From Hirsutella rhossiliensis (taxonomy: Eukaryota > Ascomycota > Sordariomycetes > Hypocreales > Ophiocordycipitaceae): a DNA stretch of 64,000 nucleotides. Each line of letters begins with the position of its first letter. Position 1 is the stretch's first letter. Below the pieces are notes generated by a model. The model worked only from the letters and a program-made list of their open reading frames with translations. It ran no database searches and had not been told where the DNA came from. The stretch lies in assembly GCF_020360975.1 (NCBI RefSeq), contig NW_025408667.1, positions 8,184,001 to 8,248,000 on the forward strand, in the 5' to 3' direction. The translations under genes were made by a program, and so were the position numbers. This document shows positions 48,404 through 62,019 of the stretch, piece after piece.

Positions 48404-48939
48404 AGAGTTCGGTCCTTCAGCGAGCAAAGACAGCAACGACAGCGATAATAGTAGTAGGGAGGGCGCTTTCATCGACCGGTCAGAGCTCCACAGACGATAA
48501 AGGCTCTCCCGAGGAAGAGGAAAGTCTAGAACAGGAGCCTTTAAGTAATTTTTAGAAAGTTTCCTTGGATTTGGCTTGGCGTTAGGAATTTAACCACTCG
48601 TCCACAGACAGCCAAGTCGACCGTACTTATTTGCTTAAGCGGTATCCCTAGCCTCAAACCGCTTTTATAGACTTTCGCCACTGCCAGGTCATACACTATA
48701 AACCTCTCCGGCTTAATATACAACCTAAGGCTTCTATTTCTCAATATGCCCTATCACTTCGGACGTACCCTCTGCTCTACCTTATACGTAGACCGCATAC
48801 CAAGCAGCCGGAGCGGCCGAAACCTATATGAATGCTATATATGGTTATAGGCTCACGATCGCTATTCGAAGAACAAATTAGTCTCTATACCTTAAGCTAC
48901 GTCCTGACTCGGCCAGACACACCGCATTTCCTTCTACGA
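48404..48939. other. Transition into AT-rich island
   Basis: No gene. Base composition shifts from balanced to TA-rich. A 67-codon minus-strand frame (48,541-48,744) may be part of a decayed transposon but shows no readable motif. Confidence 0.4.
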
Positions 48940-50599
48940 TAGAGTGATAACAGACATACTATTTCGCACCGGGGCGATATTAAGGTCTTAATAGGCAAAT
49001 CTTAACCCTTTTTTTTATATATATTATTACTCGTATATAGCCTCTAAGGATATAGCGAGGCTAATAAGGGCCTAGGCCCTTATTAGTAGCCCTAGCTAGC
49101 TATAGAGCCTAGGGGCTTAGAATTAATTAAGGAAGGGTAGCTATAAAGGTAATAATAAAGGAAAGGTTAGTTTAGTTCCTCCTACGTAGTAATTTTCCCT
49201 CTTAAGGGCTCTAGGGCTCTTAGGTTACTCCTTTTTAAGCTACTTAGCTATCCCTATCTTTATTTTAGCTAAGAAGGTTAAAAGGGCTTCCCTTCCTTCC
49301 TTAGAGCTATAAAGAATAAGTAGGCTAAGGGCCCTCTTCTATCTCTTAAAGGTCTAGTAAAGGACCTTTCTTTCCCTCTTATAGTTTAGGCACCTTATCC
49401 TAAGGTGCCTAGCTATATACCTTCCTTATTTATAGCGGTAGTTATTTTAGTCTACCTTATTAGTCCTTTTTAAAAAGGAAATAAAAAGCTAGCTATAAAG
49501 ATATAAGGAATAGTATTCCTACTATAAATAAAGCAGCTATAATATACTCTCCCGATTATATAAGCTAATAAGTAGTATATTAATTATAGGTAAAATCCTA
49601 TATTATAGAGCAAGAATCGCCCGTTATTTTATATATTATTATATATTAAACGGGTTGCCGGTTATCGTATAATCGGGAATCGAAGAAATAGAGCTAGCTT
49701 AGAATACTAGCTAAGACCTCTTAAGAATACTAGTATAACCAACCTCCTTTAAACACGAATATTAGTAGAACTAAGACACTTCTAGCTAAACTAAAGATAT
49801 TACTAAATTCCTTAGTCTTAGGGCTATACGGCAGCCTAAATTCGGTCTCGAAAAATTCTTCCGTTTAGCTATAATTGTCTATATAAGATAGTATATCCGC
49901 TAGTAAATAGAGATTAAATTATTAACTTTAATACCTCTTCTATATACTAAAACACTACTAATAAATTTCATAGAAAATCCTACCTTATACTCCTTCTTCC
50001 CCTTTATTATATAGTCTTATATAATTCCGTAATTTTATAAAATTCCGCTATTACTTATATACTTAAAGAAAAGAGAAGCTAGTAAAAAGCTAAGAGGGTC
50101 GGCCTAAGCTTCTTTATAAAGTCCTTTTTTAGGCTAAGGGCTAGGCGGGGGGTCTTTTAAATAAATATATAGTACTTACTTAGGCCCTTAGCCTTAAGGC
50201 CTTTAGCTGCCTTAGTAGTATAAAGTCCCTTTTAATAGTCCTTAGTAGCTTACTAAACCTTTCTTTATTAATAGCTAATAAAGACTAAGAGGGTTCCTTA
50301 GGTAAGGGCCCTTAAGCTTCTTTTAGCTAGTTAGTTAGCTAGCTTCTTACTAAAGATCCTTAGGTAGCTAAGGTATTAATATAGCTATATATTATAAAAG
50401 GCTTCTAAGCTAAATAAAAGCCTTTTAATATATATAGCTAAGTCTAAGAAACCTATAACCTTTCTTATAATAGCTTAGCTATTTATAAAGATATAGGTAT
50501 TTATAAATGGGTTAAGGTATAAGAGTCCTTAACTATTTTAGGTTATAGGCTTAGGCTATAGCTTAAGCTATATAGTTATATATAAAGGGCCGGATCCTA

Positions 50600-53500
50600 T
50601 ATATATATAAATAGGCTAGCTATATATAAAAGAGCTCTATATAGCTTATTAATATTATCCTATAAACGGCACCTATATATATACCTTTACTTACTCCGTA
50701 ATAGTATAAGCTATCGATTAATAGATCTAATAGATATCTCCCTAGAAAAGGTACCGCTTCCTTAAAAGAGCACCCCGCTACCCCTTAAGTAGATAGGAAG
50801 TATTATAGCTATCTTAAAAGTAATTAAAAGCGCGATAACTAGTAAGAAAATTAAGGTTCTCGCTATACTAAGGGAGCTATCTATAAGACTAGCGTTAACC
50901 CCTATAGCCTTTATAACGCTAGCTATAATAGTAGTACTATTAATATAAAAGCTACTCTTTTAGCTAACTTAAGATATAAGCTTAAGTCCTTTTACTTTTT
51001 CCTTAGCTAGCTATAAATAAAGTTTATAATAAATAGGAAATAAGGCTTAAACGGCTATTATAATATAGCGTAGTATTTACTCCTTTATATACTATTAAAG
51101 GTTTAAATATAGTAGATCTTTAGATTCTAAAATAAGGGCGGCCCTAAGGGTAGACGCGACCTATAAGACTTCTTTTAATACCTTATATATACGTTTAGTA
51201 ATATATAGGAGTAGGAGAAGGCATAGGATAGGCTATAAACCCTTAGGTAAAGAAATAGGTAGACCTTTAGTAAATTCCTTCTTAACTTTAAGGAGATACT
51301 TTTATAGGTAGTAGGAACTATAGTATAAAAAGATAGCGTAAAGCTTATATAATTATAAAACTTAATTATGCTAGCCCTATAAGAGCTACTTATCCTTATA
51401 ATTATACACGCTAACTATAATAAGTATATAAGCTAGTTAATAAAGGTAATATAGGGCTATAAGTAAACGCTATATTTTTAAAAGCTTTATAGGTATACGC
51501 TATACTACTACCCCTTTATAAGAGAACTAGCTAACTATTAATACTAATAAAGATACCTTAATATTAGCTACTTATATAGACTAAACTAAATATAGTAAGA
51601 AGTTATTATTAAATATCCTTTATACTATCTTATACTTTAAGTAGTAGGCGAAGTAGGTAATAAGTAAGGAAATTAAGAAAAAGAAAGTAAACGGCCGCTA
51701 CTTACGTTATAGTATATCTATATACTTTATATTAAAGTAATCCTTCCTTTTAGCTAAGCGGCCTATAGCGGTTTAAGTAGTAAAGATAAAACTACTCTTT
51801 ACCTTAGATAATAAAAAGGACCCCGTTCCCTTAGGCCTAGAAGGGAAAGAGTAGCTTTAAAGTAAAGATAGGTTTTAGAGCCTTAATTACTAGTATTAGT
51901 AAAAGAAAAAAAGGAATTATCTACCTATATAAAAGAAGAGCTTACTTTAATATAAGTTATAATTAATAACTCCTTACTAGTCGCTACCCTTATAAATAAG
52001 GGCTATTAGTATTATACTATAGTTAACGAAGCGCTTATATAAAAGATATAAGTATTAGTAAAAAAGATTGCCCTTAAGTAAGTAAAGGGCGCCTTAAGCG
52101 CGATAGAAGGTATAGAGATTAAGGGTATTATATAGCTAGCTATAAAGGTTAATAGTTACTATAAGCTTATTATAGCCTATATAATACCTTAACTAAAGTT
52201 TCCCTTAATCCTTAGGAAACCTTAGTTATTATATATAGAGTTATACTTAGTTTTATATTAAAAGAAGCTATAGTTTAGGCCTATATAATAATAGGTCTGT
52301 TATAATAACGGTTTTATAAGTATAAGATTAAGCGTATAAGCTTTATACTTAGCTTAAGAAGTCCTTACCTTTATCTTTATAAGAACTATATAATAGGTAG
52401 AGTAAGAGGAAGGTAAAGTAGCGGCTAATATAGTAGTCTATATAGTTAGCTTAGCGGATATTAATAAAGCCCTTAAGATAAAAAAGCTAAAGTCGCCCGC
52501 TAAGCTATAATAATAAATACTAGAGCGCTTTTATAACCTTTTATTACTATTTAAGTCTTAGGAAGTAAATAAGCTTAGCTTATATAAGCTAAGGGTAAAC
52601 TATAGAATTATACTTTATATTAATAAAAAGGGATAAGAACTACCTATACTATTTAAATCGCTATATAGTATATTATATATAAAGCTATTAATACTAAAGA
52701 AGGTACTAAGGGACCTCTTAAATAAGGGTTTTATTTAAGTAAGTAGCTTTAAAGTAAGAGCGCTAGTCTTATTTATATATAAACTAAGGGGTAGGATATA
52801 GTTTTATTATAATTATAGGGCTTTAAATATAATTATAAAGCTAGACTACTACCCCTTACTCTTAATCTTAAATATACTTTATAACCTCTTAAAAGTAAAG
52901 TAGTTTATAAAGCTAAATATAAAATAAGCGTTTTATAAGGTATAGATATTAAAAGGTAATAAGTAAAAGATAGCGTTTTATATATACTATAGCTTATTTA
53001 AGTAGCTTATAATACTCTTTAGCTTCTTAAAAGCGCCTACTACTTTTTAGTATTATATTAATAACGTACTTTAAGACTTCTTTAATAAGTTTACTTTTAT
53101 ATATATAGATAATATCCTTATTTATATAAGCGGTACTTATAAGGACTATATATAGAAAGTATAAAGGGTCTTAAAGCGCTTTTAACTTTATAGGTTTTAC
53201 CTTAACTTAAATAAGTATAAATTTAAGGTTAAAAAGGTTAAGTACCTAGGTTTTATTATTTATATAGGTATAGGTATATAGGCGGATCCTATAAAGATTA
53301 AAGCGATCTAAGACTAAGCGGCCCTAACTATATAAATAGGTATATAAAGCTTCCTTAGGTTCGTAAACTATTATAAGATATTTATTAAGGGCTTCTCTTA
53401 TATTATAATACCCTTAAATAAGATTACTAAAAAGAAAGCTACTTTTTATTAAGGGTCTATATAAGAAGGAGCGTTTTATACGCTTAAGGATCTATTCTTA

Positions 53501-55490
53501 TAAGCCTTAGTACTACTTTAGTAGGACTTTAACTAGTTTATATTAATTAAAGTAGACTATAGTAGCTAGGTATATAAAGGAACGCTCTTTTAAAAAATAA
53601 ATAAGTAGAAGTAACTAGTAGCGTTCTACTTTTATAAGCTAACCCTAGTAAAGAGAAATTATATTATTTATAATAAGGAGACATTAGTAATTATTAGCTA
53701 CCTTAAGTAATAGTAAGTAAAGCTCTAAGCTATAAAAGCTTTAAGGTCTTTATAGACTATAAGAACCTTAAGTACTTTATAACTTATTAGTACCTCTTAA
53801 AGTAGTAAGCCTATTAAGTAAAGTATCTCTTATACTTTAACTTCTTAATAAACTACTAGCTAAGGTAAGACTTTATAGTCCTAAATATACTTTCTTAAAG
53901 AAATTAAAACTAGCCGATAAAAGTAAATATTAAAGCCTAGGATCTATAGCTTATCTTATAAGAAGCGCTATAGACTTATATAAGAGCTTCCTTAGTAAAA
54001 GGAGGCGCGGTACTAATAAATAAGCTTTCCTTTATACCTTTACCTTAGTTTAATAAGGAGGGATAGACTAGCTTAAGGGTATATATAGTATAGGTATTTT
54101 AAGATAAGGTCCTTTAATACTTATAAGATAAGATATTATCTTTAGACTATACTTATAAAAGTATACGCCGCGCTATTAAGTCTAGTACTTAATACTTTAA
54201 TTTAAAGCTAAAGCTAAAAGTATAAGTAACTAACTATTATATTAACTTATAAAGGTATTTATATTAATAGGGGAGACTATAGGTACTAGGCGCGCTATAT
54301 ACTATAAAAGCTAAGGAAAAGGATAAACCGCTAAAGCTAAATAAATAAAACGAGCTTTAAGGGAAGCTAGTCTAGCTTATTTATAACTTTAGTATTATAA
54401 GCTAACTAGGTTAATAGGGTATAGTAGTAAGCCTTACAAGGGATTTTTACTAGCCCTTCTTATAGTACTATATTTACTACTTTCTTTATAACTATAATAT
54501 TTATAGCTATACTAAGATTTAAAGTATATAGCTTAAAGGGCTACTTAAGTAGCTTTTAATACTTAACTAGTTTTATATATATATATAAATAGACTTTATA
54601 ATAGACCTTTTACTTATAAAAGGCAGTAACTACTATATATAAGTAATTAAAGACTAGCTTAGTAAATTAATAATACTAAAGCTAATACTATTTATAGATA
54701 TAAAAGCTTATATAAAGCGCTTCCTTTAATACTAAGCTTACTTATATAGCTAGCTAACCTTTATTATAAGTAATAAAGGATTAAACTAAACTAGCTACTT
54801 TTAATAGTACCTTTACTAGCTACTTTAAATTATATAGCTACTTAGTATAGCTTATTACTTATAAACTAATAAGAGACCTAAGAGGGTTAACTAAGAGGTA
54901 TAGGTATACTTATAAGTAGTAGTAGCCTATAATTAAGTAGACTATATCCGCTAGCTTCTTATAGCCTAGCTCGCGTTAAATAGTAAACTATAGACCTTTA
55001 TTAAAATAGCCCCCTTCTTCGCTATATATAGCTTTAAGCTACCCTCCTTAATCCTATTTACTATAAATATAGCGGCGGAGTAATATAGTAGTTTATCGCT
55101 AAAGGGCTATGCTTTTATATTTATATAAAAGCTATAAGAAACTATAAAATACTACTAATCTATAATAGCCGCCTTAATATAAGATTAAGAGTAGTATATT
55201 AATAAGACTAAGGCCCTAGTAAATAGGTTTATAGTAAGAGATAAAATATAGCTTAACCTTTATAACTATAAGTTAGCGTAGCTAAAGAAAAAGCTAGACT
55301 AGCTATATATAAAGTTTATAGTATAAAAGGTTATTAGCTTATAGGTAGTTAAGCTTAATAGTCTTTTAATAAGGGTTTATAATAAGATTAATATCGACCT
55401 CTTTTACTAAGCCTCTTTTAATATATTACTTAGATAAGAAGTAGTAAACGCTTAACCGCTTACTATTAAGGTAAAAGGAGATAGTAAATA
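50600..55490 (+). mobile_element. Decayed Gypsy-type LTR retrotransposon pol, plus strand
   Basis: Through the mutations one can read the reverse-transcriptase blocks YRALNAITxxxRYPLPL near 52,810-52,860 and a YxDD-type FAYIDDILIY near 53,090-53,125. A thumb/RNase H lead-in KYLGFII..DPxKI lies near 53,235-53,310. Order and spacing are those of Gypsy (Metaviridae) pol. A block starting TGTTATTCTTAAGGG at about 55,500 may be the 3' LTR. Outer limits are approximate. Every frame contains many stops, so it is inactive. Confidence 0.7.
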
Positions 55491-56623
55491 TAACGACCGG
55501 TGTTATTCTTAAGGGATAAACCTATCGAGGGGTTTATATTAGTAGATATAATAGGGCGTGGTCTAAGCAATAATAAGTATATTACGTTAGTAATAAGTTA
55601 GAGGTTATAGACCGTAGACTATAACTAGGTAATTAGAATTAGAGATAGAATTATAATAAAGATTTATATTAAAAGCTATTAAGCTATCTATTTAAAGGAG
55701 TAAAAGTAAGTAGCTATATATACCTATAGAGACTATCCTTAGATTACGGTCCTAGCTATAATCCCCTTTATAGCTTACTATAGCTTACTTATAAGCTATA
55801 CTCCTAAGTAGTAATCTATTTATATAAGGCTTACTTAGCTTACGTATACTCTAGGTAAGCTAAGCCTAAGTAACTTCTCGTCCCGACTATTATTCCGAGC
55901 CGCTTTATTATATAAATATAGCCGGCTCTCCTATAGCCCGCTAACTATAGTTATAATACGATATCTCCCCTCCTTTTAGTCTTATCCGTAAGACCTACTA
56001 CTACCTTAGCCGCTATATATAAATATACCTTTATCGCGCGTATATATATTCCCTGTTTATTCTTTCTATCCCTTAAGATATATTACTAATAGTATATCTA
56101 GTCGCGTATTAAAGGATCGTTCTTATAAGACCCTTAAGCGTATTCGTTTAGCTAAGTCTATTAATTATCTTAGTTTCGACGTTATACTATATTTTTTTTA
56201 TTCGTTGCGCGGCTTCTACTATAAAATACTAGAGAAATCTTCTAAGTATACCGAATATATATAGCGGGGTCGTTCCTACGATATATTAGGCGTAGCGATT
56301 AGCTCCTATAGGTAACTTCGTTATCTTACTTATTATTTATAGCTAACGTATATCCTAGTATCCTAAATAAATCTAAAGTCCGATCGATTAAATAAAAAAG
56401 AAGAAATTACTAAGGAGCGAATATTAAAAGCTTAAGCTAACTTAAATAAAGCCTTAGCTCGTTTAGCGCGGCTTTACTATTAAAAGCGCTAGCTAAAGAT
56501 AAAGGGTACTAAGATAGTCTATTAAGGCCTTTATTCCTTAGATAACCTTAATAAGGCTAAGCGCTAAGAATCTAAAGCGGTAGTCGATATTTAGTCTATA
56601 GGTAGATTTAATATAATTAATTA

Positions 56624-56702
56624 CCCTCGTAGTATAGTAGTTATATACCTAGGAAGCCTACTAGCTATAACGCTAGAGTCGGTTTAAATCCGGCTAGGGG
56701 CA
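56624..56702 (+). other. tRNA-like relic inside AT-rich island
   Basis: A 79-base stretch ends in a T-arm-like hairpin (AGTCGGTTTAAATCCGGCT), in which TTTAAAT looks like a mutated TTCGAAT loop. It has a D-arm-like AGTATAGTAGTTA and a possible CTAGC/GCTAG anticodon stem. The acceptor stem pairs imperfectly. It could be a RIPed tRNA gene or a tRNA-derived SINE head; I cannot assign an anticodon. Confidence 0.25.
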
Positions 56703-57399
56703 CGATTAATTTTTAGTCGGACTAGTAGACTACGCTAACTTACTTATTAATTAGCTAATTAGCGCTTCTAAAAGCGCTTATGAATATACTAGCAGTCTAG
56801 CCCCGCTATAAGTAGGCCGGCCCGGACCTCGCCTACCCGGACCTAGCGACGAATTCGTTAGGACCTCCCCCTAACCCCGGTCCGGGCCCCCCGACCAGGA
56901 AAATAAAAACCCGGGGCCGATACTAGTAACTCGATAAGTATAGCGCGAAGCCGGTGCGATAACCTAACTACCGGCCTAGCTAAAGGCCGGTATTAATAAA
57001 AAATAGCCCGCTAAGCCTTACGGCGGAAAAATAAGGCAGAGCCCGGGAAGATATCGTTATAGGATAAGGTCGGAGATAATTATATAATTAACTATTAACC
57101 GTTAACTAAAAAACGCTTATACTACTAATTAACGCTATATACCCCGCGTACGTAAAGGAGTTACTTTCTAAGGTTACTTTATAGCGGGGCTAATACGATT
57201 CCGACTAACTATAACGATACCTAAGATAGCCGGCGTAAGATTCCTATATATTATAACCGCGACCTAGTATAAGGGCGGACTAGCTATAAAAGAGGGGAGG
57301 GTTTTCCTCTAGGCACTCTAGTTTTTCCCTCCTATTTAACGTCGAAGTTCTAGATACCTCTAAATAGGTTACTAGTATAATCTTAATAATAATAATATA

Positions 57400-60300
57400 A
57401 TTAATTAGAATACTATTAGTTTATTAGGCGATTTTATAATACCTAGGGTAGATTTTACTAGTAGAACTATTAAAGTAAAGAACTATAATAGGTTAAGTGC
57501 TTAAGTAGTTCCTAGGTATTTTCTTTTAGTTTATATCCCTTTTACTTAATAAGGTATTCTTATTACTAACCTTATTTTCTTATATTTAGTATTTATTTAG
57601 CTTTATATTCTTAATTATTATTAACTTCGATTTTTTCCTATAGTTTAGCGTTTTATAGTACTAGTTTTAATAATAAGATATAAAATATCGGGTATATTTA
57701 TATTATCGTTAGTAGTAAAAGTTCGTAGTTAACTTTAAAAATAATTTTCTTAACCTTAAACGGTCTAAGTTTCTTAAAATCTAATTTATTACTTAGTTAT
57801 TTTATTTTAATATTTCGTTATATAAGGTAGACTATATCTCCTTCTCGAAAGATTAGTCCCTATAATCTTTTCCGATTATAGTAAGTAGATATTCGTTCTT
57901 TAATAAATTAAAGTTCTTATTATATTTCTTTATATAATTTTTATAGCTAATCTACTTATAGTATCGCTCGTTCTACTTATAGTCCTTATCGAGTAACTTT
58001 AAATACTTCTAGGTTATATCTATAATTAGTATATACTAGTAAGAGCTTAGTTATTTCTATAACTAAACTATTATAAGCTAGTTACGCTATTAATAGCTAT
58101 TTAACTAAATCGTTTTATTTATAGCTAATATAGTATTATAAATATTATTTAAGCGTTTAGTTAAGTCGTTCTATTTATCTATCTATTTATAGGTAATAAG
58201 CTATACTAAGCTTATATTTCGTCCTTAATTATACTATAAGAGCTTACTAAAACTTAGCTATAAATATACTTCCTTTATTAAAGATAATCTTATTTAATAG
58301 TCTATAATTACTAATAATTATTCGTAGGAATATATATACTAGTTCTTTTATATTACTTATTTCTTTATATAGTAAGAAGTATCTATACTTTATTAGTCTA
58401 TTAGTAATAACGAATATACTATTATACTTAACGTTAGTTATAGGTTCTTTTAATAATAATAGCTTTATAATATAGTTAAAAGCTATCGAATCCTATAGTT
58501 TTTCTAGTACTAGTAGCGGTTATAATTCTCTATATAGTTTATATCGTTTAGCTTTACTTTATATATAAAGTTTATATTTTTTAATAACTTATTATACTAC
58601 TTTTTTAAGCTATAGGAAGTTATATTATCGTTTAATCCGTTTTATTATTCTTTAGATTCCTTAGTATCTATATATTAAATACTTATATATATCTTATATA
58701 ACTTTATCTTATAATTCTAATAGTATCTAGATTTTATTTTTATATATTAGAACTTCTAAATATCCTATATTATATCCGTTTAGTACTTTATATTCTTTTA
58801 TTTATTTTAGGATCTTTTAGTAAGTTAAGTTATTAAGTTATACTTTAAATATTATATTTAGCTATCGGTGCTAGTAGTTCCTATTTTCGTTAATTTCTAA
58901 GAGCTATCCTTTCGCTATAGGTGCCCTTATATTATAGTTACTTTATTAACTAAAGGTATTAGCTCGACCGTTTTCTATTCCTTTTTTATAAATTATTTCG
59001 TAGTTAAATTCTAATAAGTATTTAGCCTATTAAATCTATTATCTATTTAACTATTACGTTATTATAAAAACATAAGATATTCTTATAATCTATATAGACC
59101 TTAACTTTATATTTACTTCTAAGAAGGTAGTATTAAAATTCCTTAAAAGCTTAAATAATTATAAGGAATTCTTTATTATAGATAGGGTAATTAAGTTCTA
59201 TACTATATAGCTTTTTCGAGTAGAATATAATTAGTTATAGTCTTCCTTTATTATCTTTCTATCCGATTTATACTCTTAAAGTAAAGTCTAATATATTAGT
59301 TTTAAGTTCTATTTATCGTTCTAGATTAAAGGTAGTTAAGACTAGTTCTTATATAATTATAGTCTTAATATATTTAAAAGCTTCGTTAGCTTTATTATCC
59401 TATATAAATTCTTTTTCCTTCTTTATTAAGTCGTATAATAGTACTATAATCTCTCTAAAATCTTTAATAAATCGTTAGTAGTAATTTATAAATCCTAGGA
59501 AACTTTATATATCCTTAACGTTCTTTAGCGTTAGCTATTCTTTAACTAAGTTAATTTTATCTTATTATATTTATATCTCTTTTAGTAAGATTATATATCT
59601 AAGGAAGTCTACTTCTTATATATAAAACTTCCTTTTCTTTAGTTTAACTAATAACTTTATATTTTAAAGTATATAGAGTACTTTATAAATATACTCCTTA
59701 TATTCTTCTAGGGTATCTAAGAAGATTAGGATATTATCTAAGTATACTACTATAAAGATATCTAAGTATTTACGTAGGATATTATTAATTATCTATTAAA
59801 AGGTAGCTAGTATATTTATAAGTCTAAATAGTATTACTAAATATTTAAATAGTCCGAATTTTATTTTAAAGGCTATTATTTATTTATATCCCTTTTTTAT
59901 ATATATTAAGTTATAGGCGCCTTTAAGATTAAGGGCTATAAACTATTTTCTACTATATAGTCGATCTTATAGTTCCGATATAAGTAGTAATAATATTCGG
60001 TCCTTTATTATAATATCGTTTAAGCGTTTATAGTTAATAACTAGTTATAGCTTACCGTTTTTCTTTAAAATAAATATAACTAGGTAGCTTACTTTAGATA
60101 TTAACGTTTAGATATATCCTTTTTATAGATTCTCGTCGAGATAGTTATATAGCGTTTATAGTTGCTTTTTATTTAGGTTATAGATCTTATAAAAGGTCGG
60201 CGTTATTCTATCCTTAAGATAAATTTTATAGTCTTATTAGCTATATTTAAGTAACCCTATCTTAAGTTCTTCCTTAAAGAGTTTATTATATTTTTAGTAT

Positions 60301-61300
60301 TCTTAAGGGATATTCTTTATTCTATCTTATAGGCTTTATTCTTTCTTTTAAGAGCTAGTTTCTCTTAACTTAAGCTTTTTATTAATTTATTTAAGGTCTT
60401 TCCTTAAAGTAGTAATAACTCTTTAAATCTTTATATTATATCCTTTATTCTATTTATATCGGATACTAGGTTATATAGCTATATTAGTTAGTATATAGGT
60501 CTTATTAATCGATTTTATTATATCCGCTAGTTTAGTTACTATTTTTATTTATATTGCTAAAGCCTATAATAATTTACTTAAACGGTTATCCCTTTTATCT
60601 TATTTAATAGCTAAATTATTATAAAATTTTACTTTCTTTTAAATCTACTAGTCCAAGAAACTTATATCTTCGTTTTAATATAGCTAGCTAGTTCTTTAGT
60701 TAATTAATAGGTTACTCTCTTATAGCTATAGAAGCCTTAATATAAGGTTATATTTTTTAATATCTATAATATCGAAGTTAACTTATTTATTATAGTACTA
60801 AATATTAATATCGAGGTAATTAATCTCTATATTAATAATTCCGTTATTATAGTTAAAGGCCTCTCCTTTAATATTCGTAAGTTTATATAGATCTTTCTTA
60901 TATCTCTATATAAGTTAGTAACGATTAACGACTCTAAGTAAAACGTAATTACCTATCGCGCTATAGTATAAAAGTATATATATATAATATCCCGCGATTT
61001 AAATATTTAATACTATTTAGTTGCTATAGCTTACCGTTACTATATATAGGGTCCTTAGATCTTATTATATTATACTAGTCTATAGCCCTTTTATAAATAG
61101 TATACCTTGTTTTTTACTTAGTCTTTATTTATTTTATTTAAGTATTCTTCTTTAATATATTATTAATATTATTTCTTTATATTTTTATCGCGTAGTATTA
61201 TACTAGGGCTTAAGAGACTAATTTCTTATAGCTAATCGAAGATTTCTTATTTCTTAACGCTATATCGGTTATATTATACTACTTTATAGTTAATTACGTA
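57400..61300 (-). mobile_element. Second decayed Gypsy-type element, minus strand
   Basis: On the minus strand the reverse-transcriptase block LNLKGAYNLIxIKKGxEWK can be read near 59,950-59,880, and the YxDD block VVYLDDI near 59,757-59,730, in the right order for the minus direction. RNase H/integrase-like decay products would lie towards 57.5 kb. Orientation is opposite to the first Gypsy relic. Limits are approximate. No frame is open. Confidence 0.65.
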
Positions 61301-62019
61301 CTATACTTTATAATTTTATTTATTTTTATACTAAAGGTTAAGTTTTCGTTTAGTATCTTTTTATTTTTTATATTGTAGGAATGTATCTATCTAGTGGTGT
61401 GACCAACCATGGTTGGCACGTGACCCGTACGGTCACGTGTGCGGCTGAGGGCAGCGTGCCCCCTTTCTCCACGCTGGCCTCTGCCTCCTTAGATAGAGAA
61501 CAAGACGAATACAACATCACAGGTTAACCCTAGTACCGTCTCATTGCAGCAGCTGCCGCAGGTGCCTACCCACACTGATCAGTGACCGGCCCACGCCCGT
61601 CACAGACAGCTAAGTAGAAGAGACAAATTCCTCAACCTTCGAAGGTGCTATAGTCCGCGTCACTTTACTGTGGCCCTGAGTAGCGCTCAGAAGAAGGTTA
61701 TTTGTGCTAAGAACAAGGAATCTCCCGCTGGTTTGCCCAGCCGCGCGAGAGTCCTTCCAACTGTTGATTACGATCGCCCGCTAGTTTGCCTAGCCGTGAG
61801 CACCGGAATCGACAGGCGACCACATCGCAAACAACTAGTAAGAACGTTCGACCCTTGACGTTAAGTAGCAAGATCCCCGTCAGTTCAGTCTGGCCGCGAA
61901 CGACCTACTTAGTACGCGACGCTCGACCTCCTATTAGCGACAACTCGTATACGAAGAGACCAATACGAACCCCACATCGTCTCATTCATTTGATCACGAT
62001 AGCCCCGACCGCCCGAGCT

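Larger units (their letters stand above)
48940..61373. repeat. RIP-degraded AT-rich repeat island
   Basis: About 12.4 kb dominated by TA dinucleotides (TATATA, CTATA, TTAGTA), with no open frame of note on either strand. Coding remnants can be read only if CAG/CAA/CGA codons are restored from TAG/TAA/TGA, the outcome expected of repeat-induced point mutation (C to T at CpA, on both strands). Two Gypsy pol relics are visible inside (separate entries). A less affected GC-rich patch occurs around 56,810-56,900. The right border is sharp. Confidence 0.85.

Noticed and set aside
48940..61373. Centromere or telomere-proximal AT block
   Set aside because: Readable Gypsy RT blocks and the stop-codon pattern point to mutated retroelements; no telomere repeat is present.
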